A stretch of 64,000 bases of DNA from Neoceratodus forsteri. Taxonomy: Eukaryota > Chordata > Ceratodontiformes > Ceratodontidae. Location: contig JADMNL010000028.1 of assembly GCA_016271365.2 (NCBI GenBank), forward strand, positions 53,834,001-53,898,000. Direction: 5' to 3'. Made by a program: the position numbers and the translations under genes. This document shows positions 54,091 to 64,000 of this stretch, in pieces. Under the pieces are notes generated by a model, which saw only the letters and a list, made by a program, of their open reading frames with translations, was not told where the DNA came from and searched no databases. Within the stretch, counting starts at the first letter, position 1; every line of letters starts with the position of its first letter.

Positions 54091-54101
54091 TCTAGCAGGT
54101 G

Positions 54102-54305
54102 AGATCTTCTTCACAGCCAGATATTACTTGGGAAGAAGAAGAAAAATGATGCCAACTGTTTAAAAATTGTTAAATGTAACAGATGCAGCACAATAGTGTA
54201 AACATATAAAAGGCACAGTTTATTGCTGAAAGAAGTATCTATTTTTGTTTTAAAAGATAGAATAATATTTTTTGTTTCTCACTGAATTACATTGGTCTAC
54301 TAATA
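54102..54305. other. Block G (U3, second part)
   Basis: It matches 37,868-38,075. No gene. Confidence 0.75.
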
Positions 54306-54505
54306 GAAACATACAATCTGTCGGCAGATAAGGACCATGTGGCTCCCTAATCTGCCGATTTCCCTACACACTGCTGCAACCCCAGATTCCTTTTGAACTG
54401 CAGTTCTCCTGCTCTGCAAATCTCCAGGGTACCCTTATGACTGTTCCATGCACTACTGAAACCCTGTATTGTTTTCACACCCACCACTTCTGCTGGAAGG
54501 CTGTT

Positions 54506-55564
54506 TCATGGCCCCACCACCATCTCAGTGCAAAAGTACTTCCTAACATTACCCCTGAGCCTTCCACCCTTCAGCCTCATTTCAAACCCCCTTGTTGTTG
54601 TGCAGAGTTTTCTCTGAAATATGCTGTCCACATGTACTCTGTTTATTGCCTTAAGGTACTCAATCATCTTTATCATATCTCCCCTCCACATTCTTTTCTC
54701 TAGTGAATAGATATTTAGATCCTTAAGTCTTTTCTCATAGGGCTTCTGGTGCAGTCCATATACCACCTTTGTTGTCCTTCTCTGGACTGAGGGGCAAGCT
54801 GTATGTTGCTCATAATTACAGCTTCCCTCAATGACATCACTTTGAGTTTTAAGATGACATGAAATGGCTGCGGCCTTGTTTTGATTTCCAGTTGATTGAC
54901 ATCTTCCTGTATCATTGCTTCTGACACCTACAGGGAAGCTCAGTACCTAGTCTGAAATATATTTTCAGGGAGTGCTCACAATGTAAGTGACCTGCTGTGC
55001 TCTGACCTCCTGAGGCCTGGAACCCTTGTTTTAGTCTTGATCTTCTCCCTGTCAAAGTCCAGGTGGAACCACACAGTGAGGTGGTTGCTTTCTGCAAGTG
55101 ATGCCTTTGCTTTTACTTATTGGACATAAGCACCATTAGATACCACCAGACCCTGGAATGGCCCTCTCCGTGGTGGGGTCTAGGACACATTGTGTCAGGA
55201 ACCCACACTGGAAAACATCCAGCAACTCCTGAGTCCTAGTACAGGTGCCAGCCAGGATCTTCCAGTCTACCCCACTCAGACTGAAGTCCCACATAATCAC
55301 TACTTCCCCTGTTGGCCATCTCTACGTTTGTGTACCCTAGTTCCTGGCCTAATTTCTCTTCCTAGTTTGGGGGCTGTATACAACCCCTATCCCAAGCTTT
55401 CTACATTTTGTGGATTGTATCTGTACCCACAATACCTCTGTTCTTTGATCCACCTCCTCCTCTTCCTTAGTACAGGCTATCACTTCCATCACATACAAGG
55501 ACATTCCCTTTCCTCTTCCCACCCCCAATCCCTGGTATTTAGTCACTCCTTCTTCTGCCATCAA
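54506..55564 (-). pseudogene. CR1 D ORF2 relic: RT C-terminus and endonuclease
   Basis: 54,506-54,766 encodes GLHQKPYEKRLKDLNIYSLE, then GGRLRGNVRKYFCTEMVV, the last RT block. 55,349-55,564 encodes KGMSLYVMEVIACTKEEEEV and ELGIGVVYSPQTR-like sequence, and near 55,290 there is a GDFSLSGVDW motif, the endonuclease core. Stops and shifts throughout. Confidence 0.72.
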
Positions 55565-55699
55565 TTACTGCAACTGAGCCACTTTGTTACCTTGGCTCCT
55601 TGCATTCAGTGATATTACCTTCTACCTTGACTCGAATCCCCTTCCCCCCATTCTGCCTGACCCCTAATCCCAGTCCTTCCCTCCTATCCCCATCCTTCT

Positions 55700-56200
55700 G
55701 CCTCTCATCTGAGCCCCCCTTCTGCCTTGATTGGGGGAGGCCATTGGTACTCCTCCACCTGGTGACTAAAGGTACTGTGGACCCCCAGCTGCCCCCACAT
55801 TAGTTTAAATTTAAATGTTACCCATATATTCCTCATATATGGTTTTCCATACCCTAGTGCCCTCTTTACGGATTTGCAGCCCATCGGTTGTGTATCCCCC
55901 CAGCCTCCAGCTAGCCTGTTGTCCTCATTCCCACGCCACCCCCGAGCCATGCATTAATCTCCTCAATCCTTTTCTTTCCTGCAGTGCTAACTCTTAGTAC
56001 TGGTAGCAGCTCTGAGAAGTCTTCCTGCCTCCAAACCCCACTGCAGAGAGAACCCCCACCTCCCTGAACCTCTCCTGAACCTCCCCTAACTCACATTCAA
56101 CCAATTCATTCATCCGTCGATGAGCGATAATAAAAGCCCCCCCAATTTCCATGTTCTGGACTATCAGTGTTCCTACCCTCCTCACAGTCACCCCTGACAT
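55700..56200 (-). pseudogene. CR1 D ORF1 relic (U3)
   Basis: A frame starting at 56,200 (MSGVTVRRVGTLIVQNMEIG, then ELGEVQERFREVG) continues in fragments to 55,705. The U2 counterpart starts at 43,975. I could not identify a zinc finger or esterase block. Confidence 0.5.
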
Positions 56201-57304
56201 ACACTGACCATTCTTTGGTTTACCCTAGCCCCTATGTCTCCCAATCTCACTTCCTTCTCAATAGAGCCTCCCAAGATCACTACTCTTTCTCACCATCTGT
56301 GTTCTGAGTCTGCCTCCCCCACTTACCTAGCTCCTATACTCTATAATATACTTCAAAAAACATAAGCATTAAAAAATAATGATTATATGCACGCACTGAT
56401 GTATTTTATGATATAATGGGTACATCAAAGCACTATATGTATTGTTTCTACATCAATATATTTTAGAGTCAACTATCCCCGCATCTTAAGAAATGGTGAG
56501 AGTTTGACCTTCTAGCTCATGTGATACTGGAGAAAGTATCCTATAAAACTGTGATGGTATAGCAATGTAAAAACACTAGATTAATATAATCAAACTGAGA
56601 TCATACCAAATGTATTTTCTCCACATGCAACACCCTAATGTAGTGTCCTGATAATGGTAAAGAGACTTAAAAATGCAAGAGTCAGAAACAGTTTATATTA
56701 TGAACTACTAGCACATAAGATTGCCATAATATTGGGCTCTACATGTATATTACTGTTAATATAACGCAACAATGCATAGAGTACATCTACATACCCATTA
56801 CATTGATGTACAAACACCACAATGAAAACATCTAACAGAATGTTAAAAAAAAATTACTTTTTAACAGTTTTTCGGAGTTTTGTTCCGTTACATGAAAGAC
56901 ATAAACAATAACAGCATCATTTTGGACAATAAAGTATTTCCAAAATGGTTTAATCACATTACATGAAATCCTTACTCCTCCCCAGTAGCCCCAACTCATC
57001 TCCCCATGCTCTCATAGGCTACAGCTACGAAAGCGTCGGAAGATAACAAGACTGAAACTTCATTCTGACAGAACATAATATGCTTTAAGCCTTGTGATCC
57101 TACCAGTTAATTCAGGAAATTTGCTGGAATATATATCTTCACAAAGTGCACACACATGCACAGAACAGTGAGTTTCTGATCCTCAACCTGATGCAACTGT
57201 TGCTCTGCACTGTAATGACAATATAGCGAAGCATTAATACAGTTTTTGTGTGTCCAGTGAGGTAAATTCTTTGTGCCCAGTTTGTTGTTTTTACAGAATA
57301 CAGG
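56201..57304. other. Block D (U3)
   Basis: Close match to 44,000-45,121 without recognised coding sequence. It ends with cagg (57,301-57,304), the left target duplication of LTR3. Confidence 0.65.
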
Positions 57305-58910
57305 TGTAACCCCCCTGCAAATGGGGGTTCCCAAAAGACTTCCAGGAGCTTGCTTGAATGCTCCAAGCCTGAATGGTGTTTGGCATTTAAGCCATTTATC
57401 AGTGAGTGTTTTAGAACCTCTGGTACTGTCTCTTTAAGAGCTGTCTGCTTGCAGACATAATTAGTTTGTATGGGGGACTGTGTTTTCTTTGATTGAGTAC
57501 CACTCAGCTGCTGCCATTCACTTCATTTTGCAGTCACTAGGGGTGCAAGGGAACCTATCTGAAAGATGTAACTGTTTGCCAGAAATTATTTAGAGTAATA
57601 ATGAAATTACAGTTTGTCTAACCTGCTTTCTTTGCAGTCAGAACTGTGTCTGCTAGTTCCCCATTCTAGTTTTGAACTGCTGAACTGGACCAATCAGTGT
57701 GGGGTAAGCTAGCTCTAAATGGTGCCTTGGATGAATCAGAACTTGGACTCATAATCTGAGCCAGCCACAAGAGGATTGATGGGCAGTGACTCTGGGAGAT
57801 GTAGTTAGACTTCAGTGCCTTTTGGACCAACAGCTGCAGTCTATTGTGGTGACAGCCAATCCAGTCAAGAACTGGGAGGAACTCAAAGAAGTGCCGGTTT
57901 TTGTCGGTTGGAGTTTCAGTTGAGCTTTGGCAGTGAAGAAGGAAGGAGCCCTGTGCTTTTCAGTGTGCAGTTTTAGTCAAAAACGTGTGTAAGGCCCAGG
58001 TTCCGGTCTGCAGCTTGTGTAACAGCTTGTTAGACTGAATCCGTCCTGTGAAAAGAATCAAAGAATCTCTGAAGAGTAGAAACCAGGCTCACCCTGTAGA
58101 AGACTGGAAGAATTGCTGAAAATTGACTTTCGGTCTGTCAGGAACTGAATCTGCTGTGTGTTCTCCGGGTATTGTGCAGTAATTGCGATGGGATACAGAT
58201 GCAGCCTGCCTGGTATAGTGCTTTCTTTTATGGGATGTGTGAAGAGGTTTGTGTACCTCAAGTGAGCCCTGCTGACATTGAAGGACCCTATCTTATTTGG
58301 AGGTCGAGTACTAATTCAGGGTTGCTCCTGTTGAATGCCACATTAAATCCAAATGGAATTACTGTACTGCTGACTGTTTAATTCTCCTTTTCTCTGTGTG
58401 AAAGGGCCCTACCAGCTGCCACGGTTTGGACTAGCCACTAGGGCTTGGGTACCCAGGGAGGTGTAACTGATAGGGATAGGTCTGTGCACAGAGCCATAGG
58501 TAGATTATTAGGTGATAAGCTAATTAACCTGATTTCCCCTGTCCTTGTTATATCCCCAAATAAATCAGAGCTGCTTGTTTCAGCAAAGTTATACTGCCTG
58601 AGGTATTTGTCTATGTTAAAGTACTGTACTGTGATTGTTGCACTGTATCTCATTCACAGGAGGTCCCAGTGCGGAACGGACCTGGGGGTAAGTGTATACT
58701 GTAGGGTAATTCTGATGTATATATTGTGAGGCCACTAGTGGGAAGAAAGGGGATTGCAGTGTCCCAGAGGCTGTGACCAAGTTAGTTTAACTATTGCAAA
58801 CCCTGACCTCTGGGTGGAGGCACCCGCCATTGGATCCAGGCCCCTCAACCTGTTAGTGGCAAATCAGGCAGGGGTAGTAGCCCCTGGGATAGCGCCATCT
58901 AGGGGTTACA
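57305..58910 (+). mobile_element. Solo LTR (LTR3), complete, 1,606 bp
   Basis: It starts TGTAACCCCC and ends GGGGTTACA. It is flanked by cagg at 57,301-57,304 and 58,911-58,914, an exact 4-bp target duplication. The unoccupied counterpart (gaatataggtctgg) is at 45,113-45,126. AATAAA at about 58,559 is a likely polyadenylation signal, giving an R/U5 of about 350 bp. No internal retroviral sequence is present; recombination between two LTRs would explain a solo copy. Confidence 0.82.
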
Positions 58911-58967
58911 CAGGTCTGAAATCAGATGATCAGGTAAGCCAGCTCATGACTTTGTTACACAGGGGCC

Positions 58968-59990
58968 TCAATATTGCCACATCTCTGACCATCTTTCAAG
59001 CCTCTCCAGGCCCATCTCCATTTTCTGCATCACTTCTGCAGTATTCACCTTGTTACAGATCTTGGTGTCATCTGCAAATAGGGAGATCTTTCCTTCCAGT
59101 CCCTCTGCAATGCCACTAATGAAGAAATTGTAAGGAGCTGGTCCTAGTACTGATCCCTGTGGTATACTGACGGTCACTCAATCAAAAAAATCTATTATAT
59201 TCCTTTGAAATGACATTCCTGCTGTGAATCCATGTTGCCTCAGATCCTGAGCACTGCTGGATTCCAGATGTGCCACTATCCTATCTTTCAGCAGTGTCTC
59301 CATGATCTTTCCCACCACTGAGCTGAGGGTGACTGGCTCTGTGTTCTCACCTCTTCCCTACTGCCACTTTTGTGCACTGGGACTACATATGCCATCCTCC
59401 AGCCCTCTGGATCCACACCGATGTTGAATGACTCTGTGAACAAGGCTGCCAGAGGTGCTGCTAGATCTCTTCTCAGCTCAGGTGGATGTCGTCAGGCCCC
59501 ATGGCCTTATCCACCTTCAGATTTGTGAGTTCCTCCAGAAGTCACTCCTCTGTGAATGGACAGGTGTCCACGGCCCCCCTCCCATTGTCTCTACAAGCAA
59601 CTGTGGTCCTTGAGCCTCCCCCTCCTTAGTGAATACTGAGCAGAAGTATTTGTTCTGTTTTTGCCTTGCCCAGCTCTCCCTCCTTACACTATCCCTTCTC
59701 CCCTTTGAGCCTCACAGTCCCCTCGTTTTCTTCTTTCACTGATGAACCTATAAAATCCCTTATCCCCTTTGTTTACAGACCATGCTAAAAAATCTTCTGT
59801 CTGCACCATCACTCTCCGAACAGCTTTCCCTGCTTCCCTCAGACACTCATGGTACACCTCCATGTCCTCCTCCCTTTCACTCCCCTTATATTGCCTGAAA
59901 ATCAACCTTTTAGCCCTGACTTTGTCCCCAACCTCTTTAGAGAATCTTAATGGTTTCCTCTACTTTTCCCTTTGGCCACTATCCTAATGC
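58968..59990 (-). pseudogene. CR1 reverse transcriptase (A4)
   Basis: 58,968-59,177 encodes IPQGSVLGPAPYNFFISGI and the catalytic FADDTKICNKVN. 59,684-59,905 gives the linker REEDMEVYHECLREAGKAV. The segment between the catalytic box and the QHGFTAGMS-like block is shortened by an internal deletion. Not functional. Confidence 0.8.
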
Positions 59991-60189
59991 AATGGTTTGT
60001 TATCTCCACCTAGGCTTCTTTCAGTTTCTCCCATTGTTCCTGCATGCTCTTTATTACTCCTACCTTCCCCAGGACTGTTTGTACTGTATACAACTACATA
60101 TTTCAGTGAAATCCGCCATCCTGAAATCTAATACTCTAGCCCTTGTGCGGCTTAATTGACTTTCATGCCTCCATGCTGAACCACACCAT

Positions 60190-60900
60190 GTGGTGGCCAC
60201 TGGACCCAATCTGCCCTTCTACCTGCATTTCTTCAACTCTGTTCCTATTGGTCCATACCAGGTCCAGAATCAACTTGTCCCTGGTTGGTTCATGCACCAG
60301 CTGCCTGTCCAACCACCTGCAGGAATTCAAGGATGGCTGTGCTTCTGGCTGAAACTGCTACCTGTGTTGCCCAATTTACATCCGCATATTGAAATCCCCA
60401 GTAGCCAGATTTCACCTTTGGCAGCCATGTCATGTATGTTCTCCACTAGTTTCCTGTCTACTTCCTCCTTCTGTGTCAGAGATCTGTAGATCATCCCTGT
60501 GCATATTGCTGTTCTATTCCTGGCTCCAGGGTGACTAACATTACCGCAGTCTCCCCTGTCTTCCTGAATTTCTGTAGGCTTTATACCATCTCTGATGTAC
60601 AAGGCCACTCCCCAGCCTTTTATCCTCCTGTTCCTCCTGAACAGTGCATGGCTTCATACACTGAGTTCCCAGCCATGATTAGCAGAGTACCACGTCCTCT
60701 TATTGCTGCTGTGTCAAGGTCTCCATCTTCCAGCAAGGCCTACAGGTGTAGAACTTTATTTCCCAGGCTTTGGTCATTCGTTTTGACATAACTTTCCATG
60801 TTTTACAGTCTGCCCTCTCTCTGCTCTTGTTCTCCCTCTCCAGTATCTCGTCCCCACCCTGGTTTCCTTTCCTATGTACTCTCACCCCCCATTGTATCAC
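60190..60900 (-). pseudogene. CR1 endonuclease (A4)
   Basis: 60,327-60,608 encodes ALYIRDGIKPTEIQEDRG, GMIYRSLTQKEEVDRK and KGEIWLLGISICG, where the LGDFN motif is disrupted by a frameshift. 60,190-60,352 read on the minus strand matches the NRNRVEEMQVEGQIG block. Confidence 0.8.
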
Positions 60901-61289
60901 TCATTATACATTCCTCGCCTGCTTTACCTCCTCGCCTGCTTTAGCTGTTCCTGAAGTCACTTACATTCCTGCATGTTCCCATGAGGGGGAATGTTCTTAA
61001 GCCTCTTGATATCATTGGTTCTCCCCCTTGATCAGTTTAAATGCTCACAGCTGAAGCATTTAAAGTTCTCACTAAGGATCACGGTCCCCTTCTCGGACAG
61101 ATGCAGGCCCTCCTCCTTACATAAGCTCACATCTGCCCATATCAGGCCTCAGCCCCCTATGAAACCCAAACCCTCCCTTCCATACCAATCCTTCAACCAG
61201 GAGTTGAAGGTATGGATGTGGCGTGCCCTACCTTGCCCTGTGCTCTGGACAGGTAGCACGTCCAAGAATGAGATGGGCATGCTAGCTGT

Positions 61290-61935
61290 TTACATTTCCC
61301 CAGCTTCCTAAAACCTCCTGGACTCTGCCTAACTCCACACTTCTCTTGGGTATGTCATTGTTCCCCAGGTGGACAATGACATCCGGCTGCTCCCTCCTAG
61401 CTATTGCCTAGCAATCCTATGGATCTGCTTCCAATCCCTCCATGCAGTTCTTCCAGGGATGCATTTGATCTCCCTCTCTGCACTGCTAGATGTCCCTATC
61501 TCCACTTCCTGGACAATATAGTCCCCCCTAAGATAAGCTTCCCCTCCTCTGGGCACCCTGCCTCCCTTCTCTGAGGCTTCATCCTGGAGGACCCTCCCAT
61601 ACTCCCTCACCCCAACGTCAGGTTTTCTGGATAAGGCTTTCCCATTCCTCCAAAACAGTGTAGGAGTTACTAAGCAGGACTGGTTGTGGATGTGCGCCGC
61701 CCAACCTTACCTGAGCCCACCATAGTCCAATCACTTCTCTTCCCAGCATTTTTGAGGTTACAGGTTGTGCACCTGGTAGTCTCTGGTTGGGGCTTGGCCA
61801 ACTCTGCTCAGAGAAAGGCAATCTCCTCCTCAGCCCAGAGAGAGCCTGCAGATAGGGCAGCATCACTGCCTCCAGAATGTCTCCGTGAAGACAGCTGCTC
61901 CACAACCACTGCACTGCATCCACTCCCATCATGTC
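61290..61935 (-). pseudogene. CR1 ORF1 (A4)
   Basis: A frame from 61,932 (MMGVDAVQWLWSSCLHG) contains the block PVLLSNSYTVLEEWESL, and 61,401-61,610 contains GDYIVQEVEIGTSSSAE and CIPGRTAWRDWKQIHRIAR. These match blocks I-II of the SGNH-type domain. Broken by a frameshift near 61,615. Confidence 0.68.
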
Positions 61936-62818
61936 TGTTTCCTCCTCAATCTACAGCCTGCATGACACAACTATTTGTTATCTCCCAAATATTTTGTTTT
62001 CTTTTGTTTTATGTTATGGCTTTTGCTGTTGACATGTAACTTTTTAACACCAAATTGTGTATCCATACATGATAAGCAGGTAGTGAACTAACCCTAGAAA
62101 TACTTAAATAAACCCAAAGTTGATTGGCTAGCTAAATATATTTCCAAACTGGAGACTTCCACAGATGCCACCCAGAGTGGCTATGACAGAGTTGGCGCCA
62201 CCTACAGATGTTTACCAGAATGAAAATATAAAAATAAAAAGCAGGATTATTGCTGTCTTGAAAGTGGTTAAAATCTTACCTTAGCCAAGCTCTGGACACT
62301 TAATAAGCAGCTTGTGGGCAACTCTGAAGTGAAACCCTTGCTATGATATTTCTGAGACACTGCGTTTGCCTTTTGTAAATGTGTCCAGGTAGCTGTCAGT
62401 CAGAGAGCCAGTCTGCAGTAACATCTGATGTCATCATCATCATTATCGTGTCATCATGCAGCAGCAGCAGCAGTGCCAGTCAGGAATAAATCCCCTCCTC
62501 CCTTTCCTCATGTAGTTGTAACAAACATGTTTTTTGATATTTTAATTTTCTTGGAGTGCACTGTGATAACAACATTCACAGTTGGTAGAACTGCCTGGGG
62601 AAGGCATTGGGGTGATTTAGTTTTAACTAGCTGCTTGACGAAATGATGATGATGCTATGATAAATGGCGTAACATACAATTTTTTTGCAGTGACCTTAGC
62701 TAGTCCATGTGGACATCAGATGGAAAGCACTACAGTCCATAAAATAAAAGGGCATATCACCCTAGATATTGCAAAATACTGAATTCTTTGTCACCAGTTC
62801 AACTGTTGCACATAATTA
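61936..62818. other. Block B (U4)
   Basis: It matches 41,567-42,445 along its length without the U1 insertions. A (GCA)n run lies at 62,458-62,475. It ends at the TA (62,817-62,818) before element E. Confidence 0.8.
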
Positions 62819-64000
62819 TGTTTGCTTGCACGCATTGCAAGAAACATAGTGTTATGATCAAATGCAGTGCCGTATAGTTGAAAGGGAGAGACGCTTCAGT
62901 GAGCACTATCAGGTAACTAAAGCTCTCTCTCTCTCTCTCTTCAACTGTACGGCACTGCATTTTGATGATCTGAAGCCTGATGTCTCCCAACCCCCAACAG
63001 CCTTCCAGGTGCCATGCTGAGCCCACCCCAGTGTGGCAAACACTGTTATGGCTGACGGGGTGCCAATCCCTGTCGGCTCCACGCCCCCAACAGTTTTCCA
63101 GTTGCCACGCTGGGAGCTCATCCCAGCATGGCAAAAATTGTTATGGCCAATGGGGTGCCTAATCCCCGTGCTCCACGCCTCCCAAACAGCCTTCCAGCTG
63201 CCATGCTGGGAGATCCCCAGCGGGCAAACGCGTTGCCGTTGTCATGCTGTTAAAAAACAACCAGAAAACTAAAAAATGGTTCCTAGCGGTCTCCTGCCCC
63301 CTCCCCACCCGCACCCACCTCTGCGCTCCCTGCCTCCCCACACCCCCCACACCATACTCACCTCTGGAGTCCGGCATGATCTTTGGTGGACTAGGAACAT
63401 GTCTGCACTCTTCAAAGCTCAACCGCGAACTGAGGAAATGCCGGTAAGCTGTATAATGGAATAAATAGGGTTTTTCAACTTTGATGAATATCTCAGGCAT
63501 TTTTGGAATTTTGTCACCAAATTTTCATCATAGAGTTTTTGGGACCCTCCTCATGAACACTATCACTGTAATGGTGTTAATGCACCCTGAGAGAGATTTC
63601 ACAGTCACTGCATGAAATCACCTTTCAGGACTGATTAATGGAATGACAGTGCCAGTGTTCATGAAGTGGGCTCTCAAAAAGCCTATGTTGCAAATTTAGT
63701 GAAAAAAGTCCTAAAAATGATTGTTTCATGAGTGTGTGTTGCACAGTTTCTACGCACGCTCGTAAGTTTGTGAATTTTTGATATTTGCACTCCAGATTTG
63801 CAACAGTGCCATTTTACCACACTTCCTTACGAGCAGTACAGCTGTCATTTGTCACATCTCGCCCAAAATGTGTTTCCACACATGTAGCACACAAAGGCGC
63901 AGTCGGTGTGCAAAATCAATGTTTGGGACAGATTAAGAAAATCACAGTGACACTGTTCATGAGCAGAGGTCTTAAAATGGCTGTGTTTAAATTTGGTGGA
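62819..64000. mobile_element. Foldback element E, copy U4, cut by the window end
   Basis: Same order as 48,344-49,470: left end, hairpin (62,850-62,965), VNTR with three units (62,994-63,235), then the inverted segment and the first unit(s) of the 295-bp array. It continues beyond the window. Confidence 0.75.

Larger units (their letters stand above)
54306..56200 (-). mobile_element. CR1 'D' copy (U3), internally deleted
   Basis: The 3' end is at 54,306 (gtatgtttcta on the minus strand) and an ORF1 start at 56,200. Between are the RT C-terminus (54,506-54,766), an endonuclease fragment (55,000-55,564) and ORF1. The bulk of the RT, including the catalytic box, is missing near 54,790. It is a different CR1 subfamily from the A copies. 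Confidence 0.75.
58911..61935 (-). mobile_element. CR1 LINE copy A4 (unit U4)
   Basis: Collinear with A1-A3. It shares with A3 the same 3' breakpoint and flank (58,915-58,985 matches 45,122-45,190). The RT domain is reduced: about 220 bp around the FDTVP block are missing between 59,172 and 59,175 relative to A3. Confidence 0.85.

Overview
The window looks like intergenic DNA from a repeat-rich vertebrate. I found no intact host protein gene, rRNA or functional tRNA gene, and no CRISPR array. The repeats are non-LTR retrotransposons of CR1, L2-like and L1/Tx1-like type, DIRS tyrosine-recombinase retrotransposons with internal complementary regions, tRNA-derived SINEs, long TG...CA solo LTRs with 4-bp target duplications, and foldback (MITE-like) elements. 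CR1, L2, DIRS and tRNA-SINEs together fit an amphibian or other large-genome non-mammalian vertebrate. A caecilian is my best guess, at low confidence, because no host gene anchors it.

Layout. 1-4,220: a CR1 3' end hit by two solo LTRs in opposite orientations. 4,324-7,336: a SINE, an L1-type ORF1 relic, a polypyrimidine tract and unassigned DNA. From 7,337 to the end, one composite unit is repeated about four times (U1 7,337-38,577; U2 38,578-45,120; U3 45,121-58,914; U4 58,915 to beyond the window). The ancestral order was: minus-strand CR1 'A' copy, its 5' flank (B), block C, a foldback element with mirrored tRNA-like tandem units (F), block G, a second minus-strand CR1 ('D' copy), then an AT-rich block (D). 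Each copy then gained its own insertions and deletions.

U1 is the most invaded copy. It holds a 4.7-kb CR1-like LINE (11,066-15,805), a nearly full-length DIRS element (16,003-21,085), a 10.1-kb composite insertion (21,270-31,401) containing a 5'-truncated DIRS and a CR1 tail, and a 3.4-kb insertion (31,806-35,205) with an L2-like LINE that itself carries a SINE. U2 lacks most of F and all of G. U3 and U4 carry a 2.2-kb foldback element (E) that U1 and U2 lack. U3 also has its own SINE and LTR.

Because the copies are paralogous, several insertions have an unoccupied counterpart elsewhere in the window. That gives direct sequence evidence for insertion boundaries and target duplications. Every retroelement reading frame examined is broken by stops, frameshifts or deletions. 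The DIRS copies still show diagnostic gag, RT, RNase H and recombinase motifs and the terminal/internal repeat geometry of the family. The most unusual structure is the pair of mirrored arrays of about 68-bp units that resemble tRNA-Glu without its anticodon region.
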